In this document: piece by piece, positions 1 to 11,334 of the stretch
Numbering within the stretch: position 1 is the stretch's first letter
Layout: every line of letters starts with the position of its first letter
Source: Sphingomonas daechungensis
GTDB taxonomy: Bacteria > Pseudomonadota > Alphaproteobacteria > Sphingomonadales > Sphingomonadaceae
DNA: 64,000 nt
Reading direction: 5' to 3'
Assembly (NCBI RefSeq): GCF_014489495.1
Contig: NZ_CP060780.1
Span: 248,001-312,000 of the forward strand
Program-made: the position numbers and the translations under genes
Notes under the pieces: generated by a model
What the model was told of the DNA's origin: nothing
The model's database searches: none
Seen by the model: only the letters and a program-made list of their open reading frames with translations

Positions 1-1685
1 CTTCGCCAGCTCGACCGCCATCGGATTACGGTCGGTGCCGTGGATGCAACGGCTGACCACATCGCGCAGCGCGGCCTGCTTCTCCTCCTTGCCGGCATCG
101 GGATTGCGCCACAGCGCCACCCGGTCCGCCATCCGACGCGCGGCACCGAGTAGAAAGTGGCCGGAGCCGCAAGCCGGGTCGATCACACGCAGGTCGAGGA
201 CGGCGGCGGCTCTGTCCTGGCTCGTCTCGGCGTTCGCCTCGGCCTTCTCCAGCACCGGATCGAGCGCTGAACCGAGCAGTGTCTCCACGAGGCTATCGGG
301 TGTGTAGTAGCTGCCGCTGATCTTGCGCGCGTTGCCCTTGCCGGTGCCGAGCACGAACTCGCCGTTTGGAGCGAGGCTGGGCCGAATCTCGAGCAGGCTT
401 TCGTAAACGCTACCCAGCTCCTCTGTCTTCATGTCGCGCCAGTTGATGCGATGCAGGCCGCCGTCAACACGGATGAAGCCGAGGTTGAACAGCGCCTCGA
501 GGAAATGGCGATTGGAGATGCGCGCCTCGTTCAGAGTCGGCGTAGCGCCACGCGCGAACAGCCCACCGAGTGCGGGAGGCCGAGCGCCGCCTCCCCGTGC
601 TCCAAGGCGGCGAGCGCAATTTTCATGCCTTCCCAAGCGTCGTGGTGATGATCGCGCGCGACCCGGCGGCGCGATCGCTCACGCCAGAAGGTGAACGAGT
701 AGTTCCCCGCATAGAGCGCGCGCACTCGTTGCGACACGTTACGTGGATGCAGCAGGTCCCGATCCTCAGCCACCGCCAAGAAGATCAGCCGATACACGGT
801 GCGCAGCAACTCCTCGAACAGAGCCGTCAGCGAGAGCTCGTTCTCGACAATGCGTCGGCGAATGTCAGGATTGGCTTCGACCAAACCTTGGCCAAGTTGG
901 CGAAGGGCTTCCTCGACTCCCTCCCGCAGGCGTTCGCGAGCGGCGGTGCCCTGTTTCAGCCCTTCCTCGCGCCACTGTTCGAGCGCGCAGTCTGAGGCCG
1001 CAGCGCCCTCGGCTCCGAACCGCGTGGCGTGCGTAAGCAACCACCAAGTAGTGAAGTCCGCAAACATCTCGTCTCGGAACATTGCTGCGAGATCCGCCTC
1101 GATCCATGCGGGCCGGGTGAGGCTTGCGTTGTCGCGCATCAGCCGCACGCGATCGCCGGCGAAAACGAGACCCCAGTAGAATTCCGGCTTGGCGTTCAGC
1201 CAGTCTTGGAGGAGCACGGTGGGGCTGCGGCGAGCGCGTCCGCCTTCACCGTCTCCAAACTCGGGCTGCGATTTAGCGAAAGCGTCTGCGCCGGGAACAG
1301 GAGCCGCGACCACGACTGGCACGCGCCCACCCTTCGCTTCCCATGCAATGCGAAACCGCCGGCTTCCCTCGTGGTGTTCGTGCGGGCCCGTCAGATCTGT
1401 GAACCCGAAGCATTGGATCAGAAGGTCGCGGGCAAACGCGGCGGTTTGAGTTACTGTGGGGCTTTCGATCCGGTCGAATTCGGACCAGAGCGCATGGCCG
1501 ATGCTGTAATAGCGCGCGATCTCGTCGCGCAGCGTAGTGCCCTTGGGACAGGCGTAATCTGCAGCTCCTTTCGGGCCCATCTCAGCGGCAGCAATTTTGA
1601 CGATCTGCTCAGGAGCAATCAGGCCGCCTTCTACTACGACGGCTTCAAGCGCTAGGGCGCCCGTGCGCGAACCGATGCGGACCAT
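1..1685 (-). CDS. Eco57I/PglX-like N6-adenine DNA methyltransferase, 3' part missing (DrmMI-like)
   Basis: Third gene of the minus-strand helicase/methylase operon; the reading runs off the left edge, so the C-terminal half is not seen. The first ~375 residues are an N-terminal region typical of large Eco57I-type methylases. After one frame change near 562-565 (a G run one base short) the reading continues to the edge and contains methylase motif I, PACGSGHFLLGAARR, followed by HGTDRNPMAVELAK, the segment before the catalytic NPPY region, which lies outside the window. The ATG at 1685 overlaps the TGA of the SNF2 gene, so translation is probably coupled. Expected role is methylation of host DNA for self/non-self marking; a restriction activity in the missing part cannot be excluded. 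The assignment as an adenine methylase is firm; the DISARM link is inference. Confidence 0.85.
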
Positions 1686-4489
1686 CAGTTCGCCTCTGGA
1701 ACGAGCACGTAGAGGCCAATGACATCGGCCGGCAGGACTGGCGCGACCTCCGTCGTCGCACCCTCGCCGCGGGTAGCAGACTTCACCCTATCATGGTCCT
1801 CGCCGAGTTTCGCGGCGCGTTCATGCGCGTAGGAGGAGATCGCATCTTGGCATCCCGGTAAACGGTTGAGTGCTTCATTGACCTGCCTGGCGATAACCGG
1901 CGTAGCGACGTCGCCCGCGGCAGCCTGTTCGATCAAAGCCAGTGCCTCGGGACCAGTAGCAAGTGGGATGGTCTCTCCGCGCTCGAAGGCGACGGCGCTC
2001 GCTTCCTCCGCCAGCAGTGTCTTTCGCCCACTTGTCGTGAGAGTAAATCGCAGCCGCAGCAGAAGCACCGTGGTCAGCTTGTTGACTGCTGTGGAGCGCC
2101 ACGCACCAGCTCGCCCCATAGGCTTGGCGCCGGTCACCCCGTCAGGATCGAGCGCACCCTCGCTAACGCTTTCGGCCAGCATCGACACAAGCGGATGCGT
2201 GCGGCCAACGTGGGTCGTGTCCGGCAAGGGGTCATCGTGAAATGATACCAGCCGCGTGCCGGTCAGACCGCGCGCCGCGAGCCGTTCCTGCAATTGCTGG
2301 GGCAGCTGGTCATAATGCACACGCCATGCGCTGCCTGCCTTACCCTCAACGTCGCCCATCGGCACGTCGATGCGGGCCAGAGCTCGACGGGTGAAGCGCT
2401 CCACTTGCTCCGGGCCACCGAGGAGGTCGCGCATCTTGTGCCATTCCGGCAGGACTTCTTGCGGCTGCAGCGCGGTCTGCGCGTAGCGCGTGCGGCTCTT
2501 CTTGGCGTTTGCCTCCGCATCGCGCCATTCGGCATCGAGCTGCGCCTCCGCATTGCCGAAGTCGAATGTGCCTTGCGCGCGGGGGCGCTAGAGCGGAGCA
2601 GCATCGCTTGCATCAACGCGTTCGTAACGCTGGCGGAATCCTCGGGGATCGGCACGGTGACGCCCGTCTCCCTCGCAATTCGCTCGGCTTTCTTGGTGAT
2701 AACGTCGAGCACGGCACCGTCGATCATCGAGTTCTCGCCGAACATCATTACCGACCAGACCTCGCGCTCAGGCTGGCCGAAGCGGTCGACGCGCCCTTCT
2801 CGCTGCTGGTGACGGGTGGGATTCCAGTTAAGGTCGTAGTGGACCACGGCGTTGAACAGCGCCTGCAGGTTGATGCCTTCCGAAAGACAATCGGTGGCAA
2901 CGAGGATACGGTGCGGATAGTCGGCCAGAGCTTCTACCCGCACGCGGCGTTCGTCGGGCGTTAGTCGGCCGGTGACGATCTCTATTGTATGCTTCTTGAA
3001 TTGCTGTCGAAGTGCTTCGCCTACGGCCTCCGCGGTCGAGATAAAGCGACAGAAAACCACCGGCCTGGCGCCCTTAGCATCGAGGTCCTTGAGGTGCTGC
3101 ACGAGCTTGCGCAGTTTGGGATCATCCAGGGGGCGCGCGGCCAGCGCTTCGGCCTGATCGATCAGCCTTTGCAGCGCCGCGGTTTCCTCTGCTTTCGGTG
3201 CCGTCGCCGGCTCGACATCGCTTTCGATGAGCTGACCGTCGTCCTCGTCTAGGATGGCCGTTTCGAGCGCGGCCTCGTCCGCCATGCCAACAAGCCTATT
3301 TCTGAGCGCGCTGATCGCCGCCGCAGGCGAGGAGCCGACGCAGCGCATCAGTGCCAGCGTGCCCAGAACGCGAGCCGCCTCGCACGTTCCCCGTCCGAGC
3401 GGGTGGCAACGCCGACGCAGTAATCGAGCACGTCTTCTTGGAACGTTTGAGACTCGCCGGAGAGAACGTAGGAAGCTGCTGAGGCCGGGAGCTTCATCGG
3501 CTTGGCGAAAGCACGCTCGGCGCCCCAGTTGTCCATGATGTCGGGCCGGCGGCGCTGGACGAAGTGCTGAGCAAGGCGGCGGCGATAGCGCTCCAGAGCG
3601 TTCGCATCCGGCGTATCGGGTTCGCTCGTCAGGTCTACGTGCAGCAGGCTCAGCAGGCGCGCGTAGGCGTCCTGGTTCCCACTGTGGGGTGTTGCGGTCA
3701 GCAGCAGCATGTGCCGGCTCTCGTCGTCAGCGAGCCGCTGCAGCAGCGCGAACCGTTGTTGTGTTCCGCACTCGTTTCCGCCCACGCAGGTGTGCGCCTC
3801 GTCGACGATGACCATGCCGGGACAGACGTCAGCGAAGCTGTCGCGGCGGGTGTCGGCCTTTATGTAGTCCAGGCTGACGACCGTATAGGGGTAGGCGGAA
3901 AATATGCTCTCTGAGAGGGCAAGGCCGCGCTCCAGCCCACGGGCGCGCGAGGACGTGACCGCGACGGCATCGATGTCGAACTTTTCCGCCAGCTCCCTGA
4001 CCCACTGGTCAACCAAGTGCGGGGGCACAGCACGGTGAAGCGATCGACCTCGCCGCGGTCTATCATCTCCCGCACGATCATGCCGGCCTCGATCGTCTTG
4101 CCGATGCCGACATCGTCCGCGATCAGCAGCCGCTTCGTATCGAGGCGCAAAGCCATGAGCAGCGGCACGAGCTGATAGGCACGCGGCTCCACGCCCAAGT
4201 GCGCGGCGGAGCGGAATGGCCCCGCGCCGCGCCGGAGCGAGAGGCGCAACGCATCAGCGAGCAGGCGGGCAGCCTCCTGCGTGTCGAGGCTCTCCGCCGT
4301 TGGCGGAGCGAATGCCGTGCTGACGATCGGCTGGCGCTCGAGCAAGGGCGCGATGGTGATGGCGTCCTCTTCCGACCCTGAGAGCGGCCGCACCCGCAAC
4401 AGCCCGTCGCGCTCCTGCTTGTCGAGCACGATCCAGTCCCGGCCGCGCGCTTTGACGAGATCGCCGCTCTGCAATTGCGCGAGGATCAT
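1685..4489 (-). CDS. SNF2/HepA-type helicase (DrmD-like), ~935 aa, frameshifted
   Basis: Superfamily 2 SNF2-like ATPase. Visible motifs in order: Walker A LLIADDVGIGKTIEA (about residue 130), DEAH box VIVDEAHT, motif III LLLTATPHSGN, the helicase C-terminal part with VATDCLSEGINLQ and HQQREGRVDRFGQ (motifs V and VI). The C-terminal ~250 residues have no motif I recognise. The protein is read in three successive frame changes, near 4020-4025 (C run), about 3360 and about 2570, each consistent with one missing base. The ATG at 4489 overlaps the stop of the upstream helicase (ATGA), and its own stop overlaps the methylase start, so the three genes form one coupled operon. Proteins of this type occur as DrmD in class 1 DISARM and as DpdE in Dpd clusters. 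Confidence 0.88.
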
Positions 4490-7400
4490 GCATTCACTCC
4501 AAGCGCCAGTGCGAGTTCGGCAGGAATCGATTCTCCCGGCCTTTCGGGCAATTGAACGAGAACCCGCCCCATGTCCTCGCACCTCTGCGCTAAGCCGACT
4601 GGCGCTGACCCGACTGTCGCCATGACCATCAGATCCGGCCAGCACAGTGGATAGGTGCACCCTGCGATGGATTCAGTGGTGGGAGCCGGAGCGCCCCACT
4701 TCTCCAGCGCCTCCACCCAGCCCTCGCCACCCGCGGTTGCGCTTCGCCGCGCATCACCTCGCACCGCGTCAGACGATCTAGAAGCGATTGAACCTGGCCG
4801 TCGCTCCGCTCAATCAGCTCATGGTCGGGCTGGTTGTAGTAGGACAGTAGGCAGCGGTAGCAACCTTCCACGCAGGCATTGTCGCTGTCGTGCAGTGCGC
4901 CATCATCGTCGCGTTCGAGGTGAAGGAGATCAAGCGCCGTCGACGCCAACGTGCGCCAGCTGTCCGAGCCCGTCATCAGCCGCTTGAGCACGCCCGCGCC
5001 GCCCTCCGATGCCTCGTAAAGCAGGATCGCCTTGCGATTGTCCCGAGTAGGCAACGGCTCGCCAAGCAGTTCCCCGGTTTCCAGCACATGGACCGTCTCA
5101 ATGGCGCGAACGAAGGCGTGCTGCAGGGTCGCCATCTGCACAGGACCGAAGCCAAGAGAGGGGCTGAACTGCACCAATAGTGCGTTCTTGGTATCCTCGA
5201 CCATCGGCACGATGGACTGGCGGCGGGCGCTTTTCGGATCGGCGCCTTCCTCCTCGCCTGCCGCCTCGTTCTTCAGCCAGCGGCCGGTCAGGGTATCGAT
5301 GTCAAAGCCGGTAATCTCTTGCGCCTTTCGACGCCGCAGCCCGAGATTAGCGCGGGCCAGCACAGTCTGCGGCCCATAGCGGAGCGTAACGATGGCGCCT
5401 TCGCCATCCCCCAGAACTAGCTCCTTCTGTCCGCCATCGGGCCAAGTGAAGATGGTGCGCACATCGAAACCGCGCCGTTGCCGATCCTCGTCATTCGCAG
5501 TGATCCGTGCGCCGGGAACGGCCTCGACGTTCTCGATGCGGTAAAGCTTCGAGAGGCGCCCCTCGCTCGTCAGCGGCGAAGCGCACACGGCGCAGCGTTC
5601 CTGCGTCTCGCCATCGTGGCCCGCGCCGCATTCGGTGCAGCACGTCAACGTCCGGGTAGCGAGATTCCCTTCCTGGTCGCGCGTGCCGGCGGGGAGTTTG
5701 GCACGGTTGCAGCGGTAGGCCTTCCCCTCGTGATAAACGAGGCTGTTCGGTCCGAACTCCGCGATCGCGAGGAAGCGCGGCCGTTGTAGGACAGTCGAGC
5801 CTTTTTCGGCATCTACGAACGCATAGAGCGGCAATCGTGGGAAGTTGTAGCCGGGCAGGAATCCCTCCGTGGCCAGGTAGCGGTATGAGTAAAAATCGGA
5901 CCCGCTGCTGGCGCGACCGCTGTCTAGCAGTTCCAGCTGCTTGTTCGCCCGATGCTGGCGCGCTCCTGCCTCAGCCCGCTGCTCTTGGGAGAGACCCATC
6001 CGTCGGACAATCTCCTGAGCCGCCTCGAGCTCTTCCTGGGTCGATTCGCGAAGCTTCCTCCACCTGTCGAACGCTTCGTTGAATGCGCCTGCAGCTTCGA
6101 GCCAGAGGCGTTCCACGAACATCTCGACCGTGCCGAGACCTTCTGCAGCCAGAGCAAGGTCATCGACTGCTGCTCGAACCACCGCAATCGCACGCCTGCA
6201 CGCAGTCTCGTCGGCACTCGCCTCAGAAGCCGCGGCGGCAAGTTCGGGCGACAAGGGTAACCCTTCGATCAGTTCAAGATTGGCGGGAATGGCGGCTTCG
6301 AGCGGCTTGACGCACGCAGCCAGCCATTCTGCCTGAACGTGCGCCGTGAGAAGGTCTGGGTTGGCCAAGTCGATCGCCGGCGGACGAACGACACCGGCAA
6401 CTAGGTCACTGCGACGTTCGAAGTAGTATTGGTCGTGGGGCTCTGAGCGGCGCAATAGGTCACCACGAGGGCTGCCTGGCCGCTGCGCCCCGCACGACCG
6501 GCCCGCTGGACGTAGTTCGCCGGCGTAGGTGGAGCATTGCGCAAGTAGACGAAGTTCAATTGCGAGATGTCGACACCGAGTTCCATTGTAGGGGAGCAGA
6601 AAAGCACTGGCAGGAAGTCCTGCGGTTCCCCTCGTTGCGCATTTCGCCAACCTCCTTGGCGATCTGCGCGACGTCGGTGGGGCCGTAACGGAAGCGATTC
6701 TCGCGCCATTCCCGGACCTCGCTTTTGACCTGCGCTGTGTGCTCGCGCGCCTCAAAGCCGAACGGCAGCGCACCAGGATCGGCAAGCCGCATCGCGACAT
6801 CCGAATAAAGCTGGGAGAAGAAGGCGTTCTCCTGTCCCCGTTTCGTATCACCCGTTCCCTTGTGAAGCCTCACAGCATCCGGTGCGAGGCGCCATCCGGT
6901 AAGATCCCGCGTCGAAAATTTACGAGCGATGTAGTGGCTCTCTGCCGCGAGCAGCATCGCCGCTATCAACGCCTCGCGGTCTGTGACCGATAGGCTGCCC
7001 GCCAGCTTGCCGATGTCGCGACCCAGCACACTCCGGCCGGTCGCCCGGATAACGTCTCGTTCCCCTTCTGGCGCGCGCTTCCTATGACTAGGGTGCCTGC
7101 TCGCGAGAGGCTCTCTCGCTCTTCCTTGCCGATAGCCCAAGGATCTTTGAGTAAGTGCCGCGAGCGTTCGGCGACTTGGTCGAGATCCGTGGCGTCCAGG
7201 GCGTCGACGGCAACAGCAAGTCCCTGTCGCATCGCGTCAAACAGGCGCGTGAATACCTTTTTCCTAACGTCGATCGTCAATTCGGAAAGTAAGGCGAAGC
7301 CCCTGCGCTCTGTATCGCTAAGATCACCCTGTAACCCCGCTCCAGCGCAAGCATCCTCGTCAGCCGCAAGTGATGCGGTCGCAGGATAAGCGACACAGAT

Positions 7401-9610
7401 GAGCCCAAGTTGGTCGAGGTTGGGATTGGTGTAACGCCACCCGCGTCGCAGGTCGGTCCATAGCCGATGCGCCAATACCCGGTTCAACGTGCGTTTGGCG
7501 TCATCGAGTGCCGCAAAATCGCGTCGGCCGGTATCCTGCATCCACTCGGCCCGGCGCCGTTCGTTCTCCGGTTCGAAGCCAAGAGCCTTACGCAGGGCGT
7601 TACCGAACTCTTCGTGACTGAGCCCGTCCACGCCGGCTTCTTCCACCGCGCGCAGCATTGCGCCCCGTAGGAGTGTGACGAAAATGAAGTCGTTGAAGTG
7701 CCCAGCCTGGAGGGCCGCATCCTGCCGATTATCAGTGAACCCCAGCAGTTTTCGACGGTGTTCGTCCTCAGGCGCGCGGGCACGATCCATCCAGTCGAGC
7801 GCCGCGGTCGTAATCATCGTCGTGGCAGAGCTTCGGCCCTCGGACGAAAGCCCCGCGAGCTTGTTGATGTCTCGGGCCTGGGGGCTGGTTCGTAGCGACA
7901 CTGCGGGCAGAAACGGAACTTGCCAGGGAAGAACCATGAGCGGAGCCCGATGCCCTCGCCCTTTTCGCGACCGTCCCGTGCGAGATGCATCAGGCGGCCC
8001 TCGTGCTTTCCACGATGGCTATTCCTCAGACGAGGACCTGAACTACCCTCTTCAAGCCAAGCATCGGGATAGTCCTCGACGTTGCCGGCGAAGGCGAGAT
8101 CGCCTGCTGCGTCCGGCACGAGGAAGCCCGTCCAATTGCCGTCCAGGTCAGGTTCGTCTCGCGGAGTTGCGTCGATTGAGCGAGGAAGAACCTGCCCCTC
8201 GCTGTCAATCGACACACTGTGCACCTCCTGACCGCACTCGCGGCAGAAGAAAACAGGATAGAGTCGTGCATCCGGTGTATCACGATCAAACTTCTCGCCG
8301 GCAAGCGAGACAGTCCGCTTATCAACTGCCTCGAGTGTAGAGTGTGCATGGCCGGCGCCCGCAATGAAGCGGTGCAGCTTGAACGCCATGAACGCGGGAT
8401 CCGGCGCGTTCCTGTTGTCACTCATGATCACGAGTTGCCGCATGAGCGCTTCGCGGCATGTCTTCTCGTCCAGGCCGGAATGTGCCCCCAGGTCTCGCGC
8501 GGCCTGGGTCAAGGTCATTGGTGGCCTACGCCTAACTGTTTCGCCCAGATGGAGTCCTACCTGCTCCTCAACCCAAATCGCCAACGGATCGGTTTCAAAG
8601 TCGGCGGGGCCCGTATTTTGAGATGGCTCCACTATGGCCCGGCGCAGCGCGTGAAGGTATTCTGCTTCATTCGTTGGCTTGATGGTGCGACGCTGGAGCG
8701 TCTCGGTAATGACATCGTCGGGTAGGACTGCGCTCCCGAACAAGCGGGTGCCTACTTCCGCGACCGCAAGGCGTCCGGCATCCTCGTCGCCGGACGCCAT
8801 CGTCGCCGACGTGCCGACACACAGCATCTCAGGCGATCCCACGCGCTCGCGAACTCGCCGAACGAGCATCGCTACGTCAGCGCCTTGCCGGCCGCGGTAG
8901 GTATGCAGCTCGTCGAGCACGAGAAACTCTAGGCCACGCATGTTCTCGATGACGGCGCGGTCGAGATGGTCCTGCCGCGTCATCAGCAGTTCAAGCATCA
9001 TAAAATTTGTGAGGATAATGTCTGGCTTTTCGGCCGCCGCTGCCCGGCGCTCGCTGTCCTGTTCCTGCCCGGTGTAACGTCGGAATGTAGGCCGCAACTC
9101 GTCGGGCAAACCGCACCCGCCGATGAACTTTTCTAGTTCTTCTCGCTGGGAGTTCGCCAGCGCGTTCATGGGATAAATAATGACAGCACGTGTGCGTTGA
9201 GGCTCACCTGCCCGCCGTGCTTTTAGGATGCGGTCGATGATGGGCACGAAAAAGCACAGCGACTTACCCGATCCAGTGCCCGTCGTGACGATGTAGTTCT
9301 TACCTTGCTGCGCCTTCGAGAGCGCCTGCTCCTGGTGCCGGTGCAAACGAATGGGCTTGCGAGGCTGGCCCGCGGCAAAAACCTGCGGCAGACCGGCATC
9401 AATGAAACCGTTGGCGGCGAGCGCTTCCAGCGTCTCTTGGGCCGGTCGAAAATTCGGATTCAAGCCGATCAAGGGCTCAGGCCAGAAGGCGTTGCTCGCG
9501 TAGATCCGGTCGATCTTGGCCTTCAGATCCTGTGCTCGGATCGATGTGAATGAGCGCGTGAAGTCTTGATAGCGCGCGACCAGCTTCTCATCGAGATCGA
9601 AGACATTCAC
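4486..9610 (-). CDS. Giant DEAD-box helicase with C-terminal DUF1998 region (DrmA/DrmB- or DruE-like), ~1709 aa, frameshifted
   Basis: First gene of the putative defence operon. The N-terminal part has Walker [29 protein letters not shown], a DExH-type box [16 protein letters not shown] and [10 protein letters not shown]. The middle has cysteine pairs [10 protein letters not shown] and FCPQCRYEP; motifs V and VI follow as [10 protein letters not shown] and [12 protein letters not shown]. The C-terminal ~600 residues carry more zinc-like cysteines ([13 protein letters not shown]) and end in the DUF1998 signature [20 protein letters not shown]. Five frame changes (about 7881-7885, 7062-7065, 6626-6630, 6437-6440, 4726-4735) each fit one missing base, several in G/C runs. 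Start is GTG at 9610, overlapping the stop of a small upstream ORF. In DISARM the helicase and DUF1998 parts are separate proteins; in DruE they are fused. Confidence 0.85.
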
Positions 9611-9729
9611 GGCAGCTTTCCCACCAGCTCGAGTGCAGCCGAGAAGGAACGGCCCTCAAATTTGACCCGATTCTCAAGTGGCCGATTAGGCAGATGCTCA
9701 GCCGCGCGCACACCCTCGCCGCGCGGCAT
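9607..9729 (-). CDS. Possible 40-aa ORF coupled to the giant helicase gene
   Basis: An open frame from ATG at 9729 ends at a TGA (9607-9609) that overlaps the GTG start of the helicase gene, a spacing typical of genuine coupled genes. The predicted peptide starts MPRGEGVRAAEHLP and ends [11 protein letters not shown]. The frame is open for a few codons further upstream until a TAG, so this could also be the tail of a longer gene cut by another missing base. No domain recognised; tentative. Confidence 0.35.
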   Translation of the reverse strand: MPRGEGVRAAEHLPNRPLENRVKFEGRSFSAALELVGKLP

Positions 9730-9829
9730 CAAGTCCAATGTGGGCAACCCTGCTCCCCGCTACGCTTCAACCCGAGCAAAGCGACAGTAGCCGGAGAACA
9801 CCTGGTATCGCTAGCGGGAAGAAACACCG

Positions 9830-10219
9830 CTACCGAAGCCCGAACTCAAGTTCCTGACTGATCCTTTGAATGTCGGGGCATTCGCCGAGTGACCGTCCCG
9901 CGTTGCGGGCCGCGTCCATCGCCTCGAAGATTTGGTCGACGAACCGTGAGATCACTTCCCTCTGTCTTGCCGCAGCCTCAGCTTTAGCTCGTTCCCGCTG
10001 GATAGCCTCGGCATCGAGCCGCGTCTCAATCGCGCCAATTGTCTCGGCGATCCTGGATGCCTTCACACATCCGCGCCTGGCAAACTCTCGCGAAACGGTA
10101 GGTGGCGAAACCCCGAGATCTCGCGCGATCTGCACGGCGTGGCGTTCACCTAATTCATAGGAGGCGGCGGCGGTATCCCACTGCTCTTTACTAATCCGAT
10201 TCGGTCGTTGTAGCGGCAT
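9830..10219 (-). CDS. Small helix-turn-helix protein
   Basis: 129 residues. A helix-turn-helix is visible around residues 27-50 (AVQIARDLGVSPPTVSREFA), followed by a long charged helix rich in E, R and A (IQRERAKAEAAARQRE). It lies 220 bp upstream of the helicase operon on the same strand, so it may be a regulator of the operon or an accessory DNA-binding component. Phage terminase small subunits have a similar small HTH-plus-helix form and are an alternative. The reading is uninterrupted. Confidence 0.65.
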   Translation of the reverse strand: MPLQRPNRISKEQWDTAAASYELGERHAVQIARDLGVSPPTVSREFARRGCVKASRIAETIGAIETRLDAEAIQRERAKAEAAARQREVISRFVDQIFEAMDAARNAGRSLGECPDIQRISQELEFGLR

Positions 10220-10447
10220 GCGTCAGTATAGCATGGCCGAAGGCCAAATGCATGAAAGTAATGTTTCCCGTCAGGTGCCAGCGTCGGTGAATTTCATCAG
10301 AAATGGCACAAAACCGCCAGGACTCTGTAGGGCACAAACTACTCTTGATGCTTTCTTGATTGGATGGTGGACTATGCACTGCCAAACATTCACAAGCGCT
10401 CGAGCAGTTCCGTAAGAACCAGCCGCTAATTTGGCGCGAGGCCAAAG
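10220..10447. other. Gap without a supported gene
   Basis: 228 bp between the HTH gene and the paired small genes. The only open frames here lack protein-like composition and overlap the start of the HTH gene. The HTH promoter presumably lies here, but I cannot point to a clear -35/-10 pair. Confidence 0.4.
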
Positions 10448-10723
10448 CTATCCAGAGGGGCCCTCAGCCGAAACAAAGCCCCACTCTCCGTCAGGGTCGC
10501 GTAGGACCAATCCTTCGCACCCGAACTCAAGAGCTTCATAGACGGCGTCGTTGGCAGGCTCGTTGAGCTGCTGAAGTTCCAATTCGCGTAACATGATGGT
10601 GTCTGGGTCGCCCCCAACCACCCAGAGATAATGCTCAAAGATCTCCGAGGCTCGATCGACATCAGCCGCCAGGACGAACGCCTCGACTGTTCCGAGGTCC
10701 CGCATCTCGGATATGCGGATCAT
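10448..10723 (-). CDS. Small protein of unknown function, second of a related tandem pair
   Basis: 91 residues, acidic, no signal peptide or membrane segment. Its ATG at 10723 overlaps the stop of the preceding gene (ATGA), so the two are coupled. The stretch beginning VLAADVDRASEIFEHYLW and ending DPDGEWGFVS can be laid along most of the preceding protein without large gaps, with shared A..D.D.A, EAL and G.(W) positions, suggesting an old duplication. No family recognised. Confidence 0.6.
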   Translation of the reverse strand: MIRISEMRDLGTVEAFVLAADVDRASEIFEHYLWVVGGDPDTIMLRELELQQLNEPANDAVYEALEFGCEGLVLRDPDGEWGFVSAEGPSG

Positions 10724-11028
10724 GACACATCTCCGGGATGCTTAAGAGTGGACAGCCGATCGAACTCGGCTTGCACCCGCGAGATTCGCCAGCCTTCACC
10801 GTGTTGATACGTTCCGAAGCCTTGCTGTTCCCAAGACAGGGCTTCGCGAAGGTGTTCCTGGCAAGGACGGGCGACAGTATTGGGGGTCAGCTCCAGAACC
10901 CAGACCTTTGAGGGCCTGACGCTCTCAAGGACGATACAGACTGAATAGAGCTCTAGGGCCTCGTCCGAGTCCTCGGCAAATAGATAGCGGCAGCACCCCG
11001 CATCCGTAGAACAGTAGAAGAGCCTCAC
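10720..11028 (-). CDS. Small protein of unknown function, first of a related tandem pair
   Basis: 102 residues, start ATG at 11028. It starts MRLFYCSTDAGCCRYLF, then an acidic helix AEDSDEALELY, a hydrophobic strand KVWVLEL, and a segment GFGTYQHGEGWRIS. The order of elements matches that of the following gene, to which it is joined by an ATGA overlap. No known domain recognised. The pair lies inside the accessory island and may be island cargo. Confidence 0.6.
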   Translation of the reverse strand: MRLFYCSTDAGCCRYLFAEDSDEALELYSVCIVLESVRPSKVWVLELTPNTVARPCQEHLREALSWEQQGFGTYQHGEGWRISRVQAEFDRLSTLKHPGDVS

Positions 11029-11334
11029 TTCGATAACCTCATGACGTTGTTGACGATGAGGTCAGAGTTACCGTTACGCTCTCATGGAAGCGGGTGGCTT
11101 CGTATTGGCTTACGTCGCTGCTGGTAGCGCCCTGCGGCCGCTACCAGGCGTCGCCTACGCTGCGCTCCGGCTTGCCTGTTATTCTTGAGTGGTCCCTATG
11201 AGCTTCTGAAAGCCATACCTCTGGATCACCACGGCGCTGAGCGCGTAGCGTCCGACCTGCCGATCGGGAGCTCGTCGCGAGCATCTTGTGATGACAAGAT
11301 CCACTCGTGCCTAGGCTCCGCGTCCGCGCGACGA
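11029..11334. repeat. Non-coding stretch with two inverted repeats
   Basis: No credible gene in about 300 bp. Two inverted repeats are visible: CCTCAT ... ATGAGG with a 13-base interior (11038-11062) and a stronger one, CTGGTAGCG / CGCTACCAG around a 9-base loop (about 11120-11146). Neither has a T run, so they are not obvious intrinsic terminators. They lie beside the Rep-like gene and could be its target, but that is speculation. Confidence 0.4.

Noticed and set aside
1-9610. Decayed, non-functional defence operon because of nine frame changes
   Set aside because: The same kind of deletions hit core genes such as coaD and ispA at a similar rate, so assembly error is the simpler explanation.
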